Assembly (NCBI RefSeq): GCF_964340395.1
Contig: NC_135557.1
Span: 17,014,367-17,078,366, forward strand
Direction: 5' to 3'
Length of the DNA: 64,000 nucleotides
Origin: Glandiceps talaboti
Lineage: Eukaryota; Hemichordata; Enteropneusta; Spengelidae
A program made the translations under genes and the position numbers. Position 1 is the first letter of the stretch. Each line of letters opens with the position of its first letter. This document shows, one piece after another, positions 25,301 through 41,300 of this stretch. Below the pieces are notes generated by a model. That model did not search any database and had not been told where the DNA came from. It saw only the letters and a program-made list of their open reading frames with translations.

Positions 25301-27361
25301 CTTTTAATACACATTAGTTTATGTTGCAGTAAAAGAAGATATACTTTATAACAGTATAGTACAGTACAGTACAATAGTGTTTTACAACGATGGTGGTATA
25401 TAATCTATCACCTGTCAAACTTGATTGTCTGGAGATAAGAATCGAGATAAATTTAATCTGTCCATAAGTTCTTCATCAGTCATTTTACATTAGATCCCTT
25501 TCAAACATATGGCATTGTGTGTGGGAAACCAAGAATTTCTCTCTCTGTGTTATCAGGGTTTTTAAAGCCTTGGCAAATAACACTTATAGTGGATATTCTA
25601 TGAACAAGTCAGTTCTCTTTTGATTTGATTTGATTTGATTTATTTATATGGTAATAATTTATAGAAGTACATTTTAGAATACAAGACAAGTTTACTATTG
25701 CTGAACTTGAAAAAATTATGCAGGACAGACATCAAATTTGAGAAGTATTCTGAACTTTTAAAAATGGAACAAAGTAAAGGTCACAAAGAAATTTCAAGAG
25801 ACTTTGAACACTGGGTAAAAGTCAGCTGAGCTTGTTGAAAAACCTGCGGTCAGAGGTGAAATCTAAAAGTAGTAACTTAGTTGCAATGTTTAATCTCCTG
25901 TGGTGTTTTGTGCCATAACTTTGATTGTTACAACAACATCTTAAATCAGTGAACCTATCAATGTAGGTTACACTTGCATAAAAATTTCACTATCCAAAAT
26001 AACATGTGGGACTACTTCATTCAAGATTTCATGTGCTTGCATGAAAAAAAAACTATTTGAATTCCATTTTCTTGCATTGTGTTATCTTATTTAGTGGAGC
26101 TATTTAATGATTAGATGTGATTGTTCTGTGTTTAGGATCAACGCTTTTTTATACTTCAGACAGACAAATTATTTCTTCACACTAAAATATCAGTCCTAAT
26201 CTGACGAATTTGACTGAATCTCTCCGAACTTTCTCTTCTTCCTGGTCATTTTAAAGTAATACAAGAAATTTGGAAGTACGCCAACCGTCATGTTTTCAGT
26301 ATACAGTTGATACAGTATTAGGTGGCCATATTGGATTATAGCATGACTTGATTTTGATGTCATTTTGATCTCTATTTAACAATTTTTATTACACCTCAGC
26401 CTTTGTACACAAGCTGTCATTGGTTAGAATCAAGTCACATGACCTTCTATTGCCCGTGCAGGGATATTACCTGCATGTGCAGAGATAATTCTTTGCATGT
26501 TTTCCAGTGTTGCACACTCAAAATGACAAAATCACTACAGTGAAACACACAAGCTTCTTTCTTCCAGAAATTTGAATAAATACAAGTACAAATGAGCTTT
26601 GGGGACACTCAAGCTCCTACACATAATGCCATGTCCACATTCAATGGTTATCTGCAAGTATACAATTTGGAAATGCACCATGATAAGAAAACTTTCTATC
26701 GATGACGAATGGTGATGAGTGGACATGTGAATGATTGGACGAATGAGTGGACAGTGTAATAAAGTTAATTACACATGCACTGGGGCAATATCACAATTTA
26801 ATTAATGCCTGCCCTCAGGCTGGCACTTTTTACCAAAATTTTTATAATGCCCTTGCCAAAATTATTTAAGTGTGCACGGTGACCCCCGATATTTGTATTT
26901 ATTTTAACTGAGAATGAATTGGAGTTTTTCTGAGCAAATTTAAGTGCCAAAATTTGAAACTTTCATTTCTAAGGCACATATTGTTAAAGTAATTAAAGTA
27001 CTCAGATGGTCCATCCTGCCAATTTCATCAAGGCCGTTAGATATCAACCTATTAAACAGATATTTACATGTGATTAAAATCATCTAAACTGAACAACTTA
27101 AAACTATTTTCAGAGGACAACAGCATCTCTTTTGATAATTAGAAATATAATCCTCTTGAGATGTCTCAAGCAGGAATGTTGTCTAGAGTGTCTGTGCTTG
27201 TAACTCAATAAATGGAAAATGCTAAAATAATCTGTAAAATGTCTGTTATTGTACGTACAATAACAAGTGATTTACAAATTTAGTAATCTTTTGCAATTTT
27301 TCGAGTTACAAACAAAGACTTGGCATATGATTTGTAACTTGTCAAAATAGGGTAATAAAAG

Positions 27362-27406
<45 letters not shown>

Positions 27407-30400
27407 ATGTTGATTCTCAGTGATTTTTCAAGTTGGAAGCCATGTTAAAATTGTTTTATAAATTAAAAATCCAAAATAAATACCCAATCTTCAGCCATGT
27501 GGCCACTTAAAGAACACATGACTTTGTATTGAATCTCTATATGAATATAAACACAACATATATTGGATTTCACTTTTTTTTTTACATATATTAATAGTAT
27601 AAACATCATATATGATGAGTGTATTTAATTATAGTGCTAAATGATTTATGACATACTAATCTGTATATATCTTTGTCACTAAAATGATCACAAAATTGCT
27701 GTAGGCGTCTTAAAATATCCTAAAAATAAATGTGTAGCCTTGCTTACTATATATAGGAATTATAAGGTCAGAAATTTGATCATTGAATACAATGCATGGA
27801 AACTGCATGTCAATGACCTCTTATCTTTAGTGGCCAATCAATAAATAAAGTTGTAGTAAAAAATGTGTAAAAGGTTTGTTATTGTACGTACAATAACAAA
27901 CGGTTTACACTTTTTGTAATTTATTGAGTTACAAACACAGACTTGGTATTTGTTATTTCAGAAATATTTCAAGTAGAAAATGGTAGTATTAAAAGTCATT
28001 TATTATCAACGAATTCACCCGAGTACACACCTGTCCACACCAGGCCTAAATTTATCGCACTCTGATTCAAATCACTTTGACCCAGATCGAAACCACTACC
28101 CAGGGTTACAAGGCTTCGATCCAGATCAGTTAGTTCAAATTCAATACGAATTAACCACAAGTATTGACAGTTAAATCGGATCCGGATCAGATTTTGTAGT
28201 ATGGACAGGCTTTATATCGAATCTTCAAGTATTCAAATCTGTATCTAGATTTTTCAGGTCAATAGACAATCAGCTATATTTAGGAAGTACTATCAAATGA
28301 AGACTAAAATTTACAATCTTTTTTTATTATCTACAAGTTCCTATATAAAATTTTATTATCTTAACCCTAATGTTTTCTGTAAACAACATTCTGTTGAGGG
28401 TAATAAATATTCTATGTTGACAGTAGAATTACATAATGAATTACGAGACTTAAAATACAAAGTACATCTTGGGTTAAGAAATTTTAAACGCCAACATATG
28501 AATACCATGGTCTTGATGTAAATGGGGCCATGGACATTGAATACAATCATTTTGTATTTCAGGACCAAGTCATCGGTTTTATACCCTGATATTTGAATCC
28601 AATAGGCTGGGATTAATGTAATCTTATCTTATCTTATCTGTTGAGCCATAGACATTAAAATATCATCATTACATGTATTTTGTTCAGGACCACATTGTCA
28701 CACAAAATGTTTAAGAAACCCAGTGTTTGAATCCAATAGTATTCAATTAATGTAATCTTGTCTTATCTGTGGAGCTTTGATTATTCTTATCTTATCTGTG
28801 GAGATTTATGGGTATTCGTTTGTTCATGAGGGCCAGGCTTTGCAAGACAAGATTTAAAAATGTAATGTAACAACAAAAGTTGGAACTACCCATATGGATG
28901 AGATATGGGTATTTGTATTTGATTTTTATTCATAAAACAACATTGCTGTGTTTTTTATTATATCAAATCCTTGTGATAACTCAATAAAATAAAATTTAAA
29001 AAAAATGAATTGTGAAAATGTTTGTTCTTGTACTATGACAAAAGTTTTGCACCATATTTTTGTAATTTTTACAAAGTTTGCATTTATTATCCATATATCC
29101 AAGAAGTATATACTAGGCTTAAGAACTCAGTCCGAAAGGAATAAATGTTGTTGTTCTCATCTTGAGGATAAGATGGCTGAATGGAATGTATATTCCCTGT
29201 TGACCTCAAGCTGTGTTCCCAAGCATCAGAATTTTTCCGATGCCATTGGAATACCAAACAAATTTCAGTGTTATGGTAATTTACTTTCAATTTAGTCATT
29301 TTAGACAACACCTGTTTTCTGTTATCATAATTAAAATGAAATGAAAATGGTGTATATTTCCTGTAACTTGACAAAGAAATTTATCAAACACTTATTTAGT
29401 CATGTACAATGAGTAATTTGTCCTGAAGACAAAGTAGTGTATTATATCTTGACTTTATGGGTGTGGTACTGTCAAATGAGTAATTAAAGCTGCACTATAG
29501 CAGTAATGAGAGTATCAATTTACCCATCAGACAATATATTTCCTGCAAATTGTTAAAATACCAATAATTAGACATTGTACAAGCTAATTAGAAGTCACCT
29601 TTGTCCATATGGTACAGTAATGGATTGAAATCATGATTTTTGGTGGTGCTGATTTTTTGGGTATGGTGCTAAAAATCATTTTGATTGGATTTATTGCTAC
29701 TTTGTATGTGTACTGCTACTCAAATATGTTTACCTACATGTGATCCAATAATAATGATAATAATAATAATAATAATAATGTATTTATTTCGATACAATAG
29801 GCCACCAGTCTTATATTGTTGAAAGTAAATACTGGACTCAAAAGTAAAGTAGAGGGACACTTTAAACTTAGATGCCCATGAAGACAAAATATTACACAGA
29901 TATATCCACATGAATCACTATTACATGTTGTGGTCTGCCAATGTCATTCAATACCCTGTAGGGTATAGGAATATATTGCTGATAAGTTATTTTATTTTAC
30001 TCACAAATCAGTTTTAAAAAACACACAACCTATATTGCAGCCAGTGCAGCTTTAAAGTAATTAAAATGAAATGATACTTTCTGTAACTTGACAATAGAAG
30101 TTTATCAAAGTACAATTAAACATGTACAATGAGTAATTTGTCCTGTCGATAAAGTTCTGCTTTAGTACAGGGTGTGGTACCCTCAAAGGAATTCAGATAT
30201 TCAAAGGTTTAAATGGAAAGAGAAATAGGATATGTGGTTTCTAAATTGTCAACCAGAGTTTTATATTAAATGGATAGACTTGGAGAGGTGCCCACAACAA
30301 CAATTCATGTGTTTTAAAGGGCAAATTAACCACATATCATGAACCCACTATATAGTATGATAAATTAATGATACTAAAGTTAACCCTTTCATGACTAGAG

Positions 30401-33400
30401 ACGAGTTTTAAATAATATGGGGACCCAATTTATATGAATATTTTCATAATTACAATAATATTACTTTATTAGGAAGTAACATTTCTTTAATTCCAGTCTA
30501 AAATGAAGTTCATATATTCCAAAAACTTACATAAAACAAGAATTTTGTCCAAACAATTTTGGCGGGAATGTTTTCAGTATTGAAGGGGTTAAAGCTGCAC
30601 TAGTTGTATAACTGGAGCATAATTATTTTGATCAGACAACCAACAATATATTCACTAAAAATTGTTTAAATATCAATAATTAGATAATTGTACATGTTAA
30701 TTAGAGGTCTATTTTATCCATGAGTAGTACAGTATTAGTTTGAAATTGCGATTGCATTGAGGTGCTGATTTTAACAAAAATCAATTTGATAGGATTTTAA
30801 TTACCATATCATGTTTACGAAGTTAGACAAATATCATATTTGAATCCTATGTCTTGGATTCAACACTGGGTTTTTAAAAGTGTCAAATTTTAAAAAGTGA
30901 CAAAATGTGCGTCAGCTTCTCAGTCCAAATATATCTCATCTTGTTTACTTTTCAGATTTAATTAATTTTATATTGACAAACTTTGAAAAGTTGTCAAGTT
31001 TGGAAAAGTGACCAAGCGCAATTTGATTTTTCCTTCATGTCCAAAGAGTATGTATTATTTACATATTTTTCAGGTTTACATATACTGCCTACTGGTACAG
31101 TGATAAACTTTGAAAAGTATCATTTGAATCATGCAGTTGTGTAGAACATTTTTTTGAGGTTTAGTCACTGAGGACTTGGACAGCAAAGAATGTGTGACCA
31201 CAATTCAGTGATAGAACCACCAAACCAATATATAGTAATTATATAGTACCACATGTTGATGCCCTTGACCTTTGACCTTAAAAAAATAATCCAATTCCAA
31301 TCCATGGATGACCTAGATTGAAGCTGTAATACATTCACCACACCATTATTTTTATATGGTACACTTTGTTTATAGTATGATGAAAACAAAAATATGTTGG
31401 TCAGTTGGTGGGTTGGTTGGATGGTTGATCAGTTGGTGATTGATTTATTGTTTGCATGGTCGGTTGGTTGGTTGATTGATTGATTGATTGATAAATTTGG
31501 TTGGTTGGTTATTGGTTGGTTGGTGTGTTGATTGATTGGTTGGTTGGTTGGTTTGATGTATGGATGGTTGGTTGGTTGGTTGGTTGGTTGGTTGGTTGGT
31601 TGGTTGGTTGTAATTGGTTGGTAATTGTGTGGTTGGTTGGTTGGATATGGTTGGATTGATTTAGTGATGGGTGGGTAGGTATAAAATGCAGATGGTTTAG
31701 TTGACAAACTATTGATGGTTAGATTGATAGATTGGAAAGGATAAAGAAATTTTAGATCAAAATCAGTCACCTCTCTGAAACATGTACTATGATGAACATT
31801 GAAAATGTATATACTCAATAATAATCATAGTAAGGCACTGGGACACAACTTATAGTCACGTAAATCATTCTTAAGAACCTCTGTGACAACATATGCTGTT
31901 TACAGCCTTGAGATAGACTCTATATATACAGGTGGTACTTATCAATGGATGGCAAGGGATGTTGACCTTTGACCTGAATAGGATAATCCCAGCTTTGACC
32001 ATGCAGTGTTTAGATTAAAAGCAGAACCACAAAGGAATGTGATAAAACCTTCAGTTTATACAATACTTGTAATGTAACATTGGATTAGTTTTGTAATAAA
32101 TATTTAAAGACTGTATTTAAGGGATCAGTGGATTATTTTTTTAAACTAAAATTGCAGTTCATTGACTACTAGACTTGTTTACTAGCAAAAGACCTATGTA
32201 TAGATTGATAGCAGAACCACAAAGGAATACTTCAAAGTGGCCATATGGGTGAGGGTTTGGTATTTATTTCAGATTTTTAATTATAAATCAATTTTGTCAT
32301 TGCTTCCTACTTGAAAAATCAATAGGAAATAACATATGCCAAGTCATTAGTTGTAAGTCAAGAAAGTGCAAAATATGTAAAATCTTTTTATTGTACGTAC
32401 AGTAACAAACAATTTACACACTTTTGAGCTTTTTGCACCGAATTGAGTTACAAACACAGACTTAGTCTATGTTGTTTCAAATTGATTTTTCAAATAGGAA
32501 GAAATGAGAAAATTATTTTATAAATTCAAAATCCAAAACTAAATACCCAATCCTCATCCATGTGGCCACTCTAAACCAGAAATTTTAATAAGGTTATTAA
32601 ATCCAAGTATCTGAACTGTGAAATGAGATTAGTTATATAATAAATGTTTACATACTTAATCCAATGGGATCAATGGATTATACATTTTTGATAAAATTGC
32701 AAGTATTGTATTCCTTGACTTCTTGAGTTGTTTATAAGTAAATGGCTAATGTTTAAAACCACAAAAGAATGCCATAAACCACAAAGTACCTGTCACTGAT
32801 AATTTAAGTGATAACTTTATCCAATTACATGACATCGAATTAGTTGTTTAATAAACATTTTAAAAACTAAATGCAAAGGGATTATTGTGTGGATTATATA
32901 TTCTTGCCAATCAATCTGATTATTTTTTGAATGACATCAATCAGATCAGAATCTAATTAAGCAGAAGTTTCAATTAGTTTTTAATGTGGCATACTTTGCT
33001 CTACTGTGCTCGTCCTTTGGGTGAAGGAAGGATGTGGAAGTACAAGACACCATTCAAAGTTGAATTTTGTAGGTGAAGGGTGACAATTAATTGGAGCACT
33101 AAGTTTATATAATATTTGGCAAAGTTAAATATGTGTTTGACACACAGGAATGCACACACCCTACCCAAAAAGGGTTGACAGTGGCCAAGTGGTTAAACCA
33201 CTTGTCTCATACTACTGTGGTCAGGGTTCGAACTGAGTTAGGGTTTGATTAAAATTTACCATGCTGTAAGTAAGAAGAGTGTCTTTTAGTTTGGCTCTAC
33301 CGTACAACACAGATTTTCCTCAGGTATATTCCTGCATTAACACGGATGCCCTCACTGGACTTCTTAGGAGATAAGTGTTTAAATATACTTAAAGAACTAT

Positions 33401-36400
33401 CCAGTGTAAATAAAGATTATTAATGTTATTATCTACCAGTTATATAATTTGTTACTTATAGACAGGTATATTTCTCATGGTATATTTCCTGACATACCTC
33501 ACGTCTTTACCAAAAACTATATACTATAGAGCTCCTACTTAAGCCGATGATAGTGATATAGTACAGTAAATTTGCATTTCATATTTACATATAATACATT
33601 GACCTGGGTAGTAAGTTTATTGACAGTGATTCCTTATAGCTTTACTTCATCTTTTGATAACTGCGATATATTTATTTGCAAGTGTCTACAATTATTTGAT
33701 TGGCTGGTATATTTGCAAGTGTCTACAATTATTTGATTGGCAGGTATAACAGCTGCAGTGTAAATATGAAGTATTAAAAATAAATTTAAAAAATGCTTTC
33801 AATTTTGTGGCTCTTTATATTTGCCAATGAAGGAGGTAGAGGTGACAATAACAGTGTAAGGTCAAATAAAGGTGACAATGACCTAGCAAACTTTGTATAG
33901 ATAACTTTAAACTTAGTACAAATGACCTAGCAAACTTTGTATAAATGACCTTAAACTTAGTACAAATGACCTAGCAAACTTTGTATAAATGACCTTAAAC
34001 TTACATGTAGTACAAATGACATTAAACTTAGTACAAATCACCTTTAACTTTTTTAACATTTTACAAATGAGTTTGTATAAGTAGAACTGATGTATTAGGA
34101 CAAATATCTTTGAATTTGAAGCATGAAGTCCAAGGGAAATGAATACAACTGACCTGAAAATGCCCATCGGTATATAATGAACAGTAATGCAAGTATGCAT
34201 TTAATTCTCAGTACATTTAACTATAAATATTTTCTGCCTCAAGGCCATACACAACAAATATCATGATTCTCGTTACTGTGGGAAATCCTTCAATCGTGTT
34301 AGAAATCTAAGTCAACGTTTATTTGTAACCCTCAATACTCTATATGTCTTTGAAATTGAAATTGAAAAACAGTTTTATTGTATTAAAATTATGACGAATC
34401 ATCATGCTCTGTGTAAATTTTTGAAAAGTTGTTTATAATTTCTTTTGATTTTTAGTGAAGTTGTTTGCATTGTTACTATTTCAGTGAATTTGTTAACTGT
34501 TGTTGTTTACTATCCTGTATCAACTGTTGTTGTTTACTATCATGTATCAACTGTTGTTTACTATCCTGTATCAACTGTTGTTGTTTACTATCCTGTATCA
34601 ACTGTTGTTGTTTACCATCCTGTATCAACTGAAAGACTATATTAGTATAATAAAGTTGGTTGGCTTGATTTAGATTTAGATCTGAGGAGTTCAGATTCAA
34701 CTATGACATTATGCTATTTTTATGATTACCATTGCCCAGCAATTAACCTTCAAAGTGTAAAATTGTATGACTTACATTGGTAATAATACTTGTACTATTA
34801 TACATCCACCTGTAGTTTATTAGGGGAGTATGAATTCAAAATCTTAATTAGTATAATATGTCTGATGTGAAAAAAAGTAAGAAAAGAATTTAGCATTAGA
34901 TTGCTAATGACAATAGCAGAGCCCAACCCCAATCTCCTACCAAACAGAATAGCTTAAAATTGCTATCCATTAGATTTCCATTAACTTTCCATTAGGTTTC
35001 CATTAACTTTCCAGCAGCTTATTAAGCAATCCATATACCCTTTCCATGTGGCATAAATTTGTAACTAATTTGTTTGCAAACTTGAGGGATTAAGATATAA
35101 TGGCTTTCTAATTGGACAGTCTGGTCCTTCAGCCTTACAAGGTATATTACACCGTGCACAAGCCAACAAAAAATATGGAATGTATACTCTGGTCGTTTTA
35201 CGTCACAACAACATGTGTCTATGTCGCAACAACATGTTGTCAATGGTCAAACACCAGTCAATACATTCAAAATTACCATTACTTTCCCCGATTTTTCTTT
35301 GATATTACTGGCACTGGTATAACTCTCCAATATTTTTCTTTAGTCAGCTCGAAATACTTGTGACCTAAGCATTTTGTCACTATGAGTCACTAGCCCTCAG
35401 ATCACTTGTATTTTCCTTGGCTGAACAAAGAAAAATATTAGGGAATATAACATCTAATTATGTTGTTGATACCATATGATGTGGATCAGCATCAAATTAA
35501 CTTCCCTATAGTTTCACATTGACAGCTATAAACCGTAAATCTATTGCAAACTGAAAATAAAAAGTCAAGGTTATAAAGATGGTTAAAGCATTTGAAAGCT
35601 GAGGCTGAAATAGAAGAGAATGACAGACTTTCAACATACATAGTTGCATACTGGGATTGATTCCACACAGTGTGACAACAACTGAACTATTTTCAGTATG
35701 TGATGATAATGACTTTAACTACTGACAGTCACTTTTAAGAGATGATGGTAATGATGCATACACATGAAGTAGCTATTTTGAGACTCCTAAAAAAGATGTC
35801 GCAGGAGTCAAGTGCAAACAAATGTGTATTAAAGTAACAGATAAGAGAAAGAGTCTCTCGTAGATATTCTTCTGCAATATTTGTTTCCATTCAGCAAGTA
35901 AAATACATGTTAGAGAAGGGGTCTTGGTATATGGTATAGATATTATGATGATCAAATCTTGCCTTTTTCTTTTTTTTATCCTCCCTGTAATTCCTCTAAT
36001 AGGCAACCTTTGTATATTCTGTAGCCTCTGCATTCTTCATTTTATGTTTAACTTTCTTGTTAAAGTAAAAAATATAGCAGTTGGCTAAATGATTGTATTT
36101 TATTTACTTATTTTTGTATGCTTTACCATGCTCGCTAAAGCATGATGTTACGCAATAAAGATTGATTGATTGATTTAAAAAAAATAACTGTAAAAAATGG
36201 GTTTGTAACCCATTTAGATATTTGATAAAAGCAGTACTGCACAGTCAAGTACATGTGATGTAGTGTAAATGATTTGTTTAGCGTTCTGCTTATGCAGTGC
36301 CCACCTTCTTTGAATATATCAGTTACCAACCGGTTTGCATTACTCATGTTTAAAAAATGCAGCCACTAAATTGCAGTGACAGAAGTGAGTGTTTATCTAC

Positions 36401-38336
36401 CACAGGCCGATAACTGAAGCTGTGATATAACATGCACAGTAACCTTTAACCTCCAATCACAGCCTTATGAATGAGACTCCACAGCTGCAAAAACCTCACC
36501 CAAGTAATCAACATGTCAGTATTATCCATGTCTAATGTCATTATCTTATCATCGATCTATTGAACTCATTTTTTTTGAGAATATTTAAAGAAATATTTGA
36601 GATATTCTATGAATGTATGTGTAGCATGCTTATAGTAAGACATCTCTATTCATAGCTCTGATGTTAAAAACATATTTTGATATTTCAAATACATTATAAT
36701 TCCTGATAGATAATCTCAATGAGTATGTGCTTCAGAAATTAAAGTATTGAACTTTTGTTGTTATTTTGGTTGAGCCAACCACTTCTCAGTTACAATCAAG
36801 AAAAAAAATAAGGAGTTACCACACACATGATTTTTAGAAGTAAAAACTTTATCGAAATTGGATACTTTTAGAAATCAAATTTGGCCACCAAATAGTATTA
36901 AAGTTAACTCTATGGGAAAATAAGAGAGAGTCACTTTTATAAAAACAACATGGTGAGCCCTCAATGTTTTATCAAAAGAACCAGAAACACACTTTCATAT
37001 GGCAAAGTTTGACAGCTAGATTTGAATAACTGATTTCATGGAAAATGGACAGTGAGGCAGATTCTACCTACCGGAACTATTTGAGGAATTCCTTGAATGT
37101 ATGCATGACTACGAAAGGATGTTACATTCCTAGATATAATGTTAAAACCATATTTCAATATTGAAGTTACATGCCTGACAATTAGTCGTAAAGTTTATAT
37201 GTAAGTATGTACATGTGTGTTACTTTGAAATATATTTCATCTGTATTGTCAAATTGATATATGTTTTGATTTGCATATTAAATGAAATAAATGTAATGAT
37301 TTGCATACCAAATTATATATATTTATTGATTTGCATATATATATTGATTTGCATATCAAATTATATATATATATATGTGTGTGTGAGTGTGTCTTGATTT
37401 CCATATCAAATGATACATTTATTGACTTGTATTGATATGATATATGTATATTATATATAAAAATATGTATGTATAATATGTATATTGAATGATACATTTA
37501 TTGATTTACATATCAAATGACAAATATATGACTTGTATATTGAATGTCATAATATTGATATGATATTGGTACTGGTACATTTTTTTCACTCAGATAGACG
37601 CTCGAGGGGTTGCCTTCTGACAATCAGTGACCCTGTGATTTTTTTTAATTCAGCCATAGAGGCATTCATATTTCAATTCTGTCAGAAAAAAAGACATATA
37701 GTCAGTCAGGTCATAGGAAACATAGTATTAAGTATGGCCATCCTAACATGAAGACATATCTGTGGGCTCAATGTTCCTCAAAATATGATAAAAACACAGA
37801 AATAGATGATGAGTCATAACAGAGACAGCTCCAAATGACCCTGTTTTAGTTGATTTTTATAATCATACAGGAAACAGAGTGGATTTATTAGATGACTACT
37901 AGAACAATGAGCTTTAAACGTACTGTGATATGATAACTTGAAGGTAAAAATAGATTGTGACTCAGAAAAACTCCCTCCCTACATGCCAAAGATCTGTCAG
38001 TACAATTTAACCACATATATAGGTTGAATAGTGAACTATAGTACTTGACTTAACCTTCAGAGCATATAGTTAGGTAAATTATCATCATCACCATCATCAT
38101 CATCACCATCATCAACAACAGCAACAGCAACAACAAATTTATTGTAAAAAAGCGATGTCATTCTAAACACTAAGAAATTACAAATAACTACTCCTCAAAT
38201 CAACCTAGAGCAAGTTACTAACAGATGACATGCATCATAATGCAGTGACCCTGACTTAACTTTTAAAAACCTCTTTCCTCTTTACTTGATTTTGAAAAGA
38301 GTTAGGATATACATGTGCAATAGCCCAGTTCACTTC

Positions 38337-38379
<43 letters not shown>

Positions 38380-41300
38380 ATTTATTGTTAAAAAACGATG
38401 TCATTCCAAACACTAAGAAATTCAGCTTTGATTCACTAAACTTTCAGTCTTGTTCAGTTTCAGTCAGTACTACCAGCAAGACATGTGTGTCTTAGTCAAG
38501 TGAATGATAACCCTGTCCAGCTGAATGTTCTCATCACCACCATATTTATGATTTTTCATCCAAGCTAACGTAATTTGTCAAGGAGATTCATATGGACTCT
38601 AGGAATTAGTCAGTGTGTTCATGACTGACAACTATTTTATGTGGTAGTATGATCAATGGGACTCTTATCAGGTCTGGCTACTATAGATTGTCAAAGTCTT
38701 ATTTCCATGTAAACGTACTTGATACTAACCAGACCCTATCAGTCTAGACAAGACTGTTAGAACATTTCCCTGTATGATAAATACTAGTAGAAAAACTGTA
38801 AGTACAGATAAAGTTCAGTGCCCTTCCTTCAGGACATTGAGTGCTCCTGTGTAATGTGTGATAAGTGTGGTTGCTTCCTGTGATCTGCAACACCATACTG
38901 ATCCATATAAGGTCATCTCTGAGGTCATATCGTTATCAGCTATAGGGACAAGTATTGAATACTGTTCTTGTTGTGGAAACCACCATGGCGACCACCCTCA
39001 GAGGCTTACTAAAAAGATTAAATTTATACTTCCTGTCCTCATAGTTCAGGCCTAAAGCATTATATTCTAAATGTTGTGTGCCTGTGATTGGACATGATGG
39101 GAACTAATTATGGCAGTATAAACAGGCACATGGGAAAGACTGCCTAAACTTGGAAATACTCGTCTGTAATTTTGTGAGGGAGACAAAAGTCTTGAAAATA
39201 AGTATTGCCATTTTAAAAACACTTTCTGGGACATGAATAAAATCCAAGGATTTCCAAATTTACTCGGATGAGTAAAGATTATTACGAAATGGTAAAGTGA
39301 TGATGTTTTTAAAAAGACTGAAAATACACAATGCGGTTGTGTATTCTAATAAAGTTTTAAAACACCACTGAGTAATTAATAATAATTTATTCAAACACAT
39401 AATAATTCCCAGAGGAATTACTAAAGGTTACAAAGCACAAAATAAGTAAAATAAAATAAATTTAAAGTATACATTAAGAAATGAAAATAAAAATATAAAT
39501 TATTAAAAAATTAAAAACATTATATAGTTGTGACAACAACTATTCTTTATCTTATTTTTCTTTCTTTTGATATATTTTTGTACACACTGATGTTTGCATA
39601 ATCTATTAAACCAATTATCTCAACATCCAATAAATTAACAAACCACAATTAAATTAATGCAAGCCATTTATTCAGGTTGTTTATACATTGTGTTTGAGTC
39701 GATAGGTGTCGGCCTGATAGCATGGATGGTAGTGTATCCATCTAGTGATCGGAGGGTCCTGGGTTTAAGTCCTAGCTCTGGCCAACTTTTTTCCTTCACA
39801 TCACTACATTTGGTGGCAAGGAAAACTGGGTGGCCATTACATACAGCATCTGTAGTGTTGTAGCTGGGGGTGTTGGTGGGTTACCCAAAGTTGAGATGAG
39901 AGGAGATAATGATAGAGTCAATGGACGTTAGCTGGGTAGCACTGTTATGGTAGTGCGTCTGTCTAGTGATCCAAGGGTCCTGGGTTTGAGTCCTACCTCT
40001 GGCCAACTTTTCTCCTCGAATATTACAACGTCAAAACAGGACCATTACTGACTAGTAGATAGACAAACATATATACAAACAATTTGAAGTATTTCTAGCA
40101 AACTTGTTATTTATTTTTTGGTGGCAAAAATTGATGACAAATAGGAGGAAGCTAATTGGGTTTTTGAGGTCAAGATCACCAAATTGTCAAGTGCTGTAAA
40201 TAGCCTAGAATCAGTTCAATGTATTGGAAGTAATTGACCTGTAATGCTAATATACATACTGTTATTTGATAGTTGGTACTATTAATACAGTTACCCTGAG
40301 TGGTATTTTATACTGTGATGTAACCTATGTTACAAGATGCAAGCAAACTTTGGTATTTGTCAAAGTATGATCTTGATGACATATGGTTCCCCTACATTAG
40401 ATACAAATGAAGTGTACGGAAAAGTAAACATTAAAATATCATACAATTTTTATTACAGACTGTTGGAGAACTGTATCATAAATGTGACTAATGTTCTAAA
40501 AATAATAACAAAAACTAATGATAAAACGTTGAATTCTTAAGGAATTACAGAGATGCCAGCCATGAAATTAATGACTAATATACATGAAAAGAAACCAAAA
40601 TTATATAATTGAGTGGTCATGGAAGCTTTAACATCATATACTTGAGGGAGGAATGGAATTATGAAATGAAATGAAATGAAATGAAATGGACAAAAATTGA
40701 ATTCAGTTTAATAATGGCACTTAGTTTCTTGGAAAAAAATTGTATCTATACTACTATGTGCAAACAATTACTAACAGTGTAGTTGTGGATATCCAATAGT
40801 TCTATATTTATATTAGGAAAATCCTCTAAAGCTTTGTGTTTTTGTACCCCTTAATTTGATCTTTCTAATAACAAACAAATATACAAACAGAGACTTTAGA
40901 TTGACTGTTATGCCTTTGTTATTGTACCCCTTAACTTGATCTTTCTAATAACAAACAAATGAACAGACTTAAAATTGACTGTTATGGCTTTGTTATTATA
41001 CCCCTTAACTTAATCTAGTTAATAACAAACAGAGATCAAGGTTGGTGTACTAAATTACAAGTTGCAAGGGCATTATGTTCCAACAATGTGTGGATGTTCT
41101 TAGCTAAGATTTCTTACGTAACCCCTGCATTTACTACTAAAAGACTTGGCAAGTCTATGATGTGCTTTAGCCATACTGAACAGAACATAGCTCTGGAGAT
41201 TGGTGCTATAGAAATTTGATTGATTGATTGATTGACTGATCAATTGATTGATTGATTGATGGATGAATTAATCGATCAATCAATCGATTAAACTCTATGT

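Noticed and set aside
28297-28521. 74-codon ORF before the TCTTA tails as a LINE C-terminus
   Set aside because: No recognisable reverse transcriptase or LINE tail motif; cannot be supported.
31429-31818. 129-codon Asn/Gln/Pro/Thr ORF on the minus strand
   Set aside because: Produced by the GGTT microsatellite.
39690-40020. Tandem tRNA genes
   Set aside because: A- and B-box-like parts are present, but no acceptor stem or full cloverleaf could be drawn; the heads look SINE-derived.
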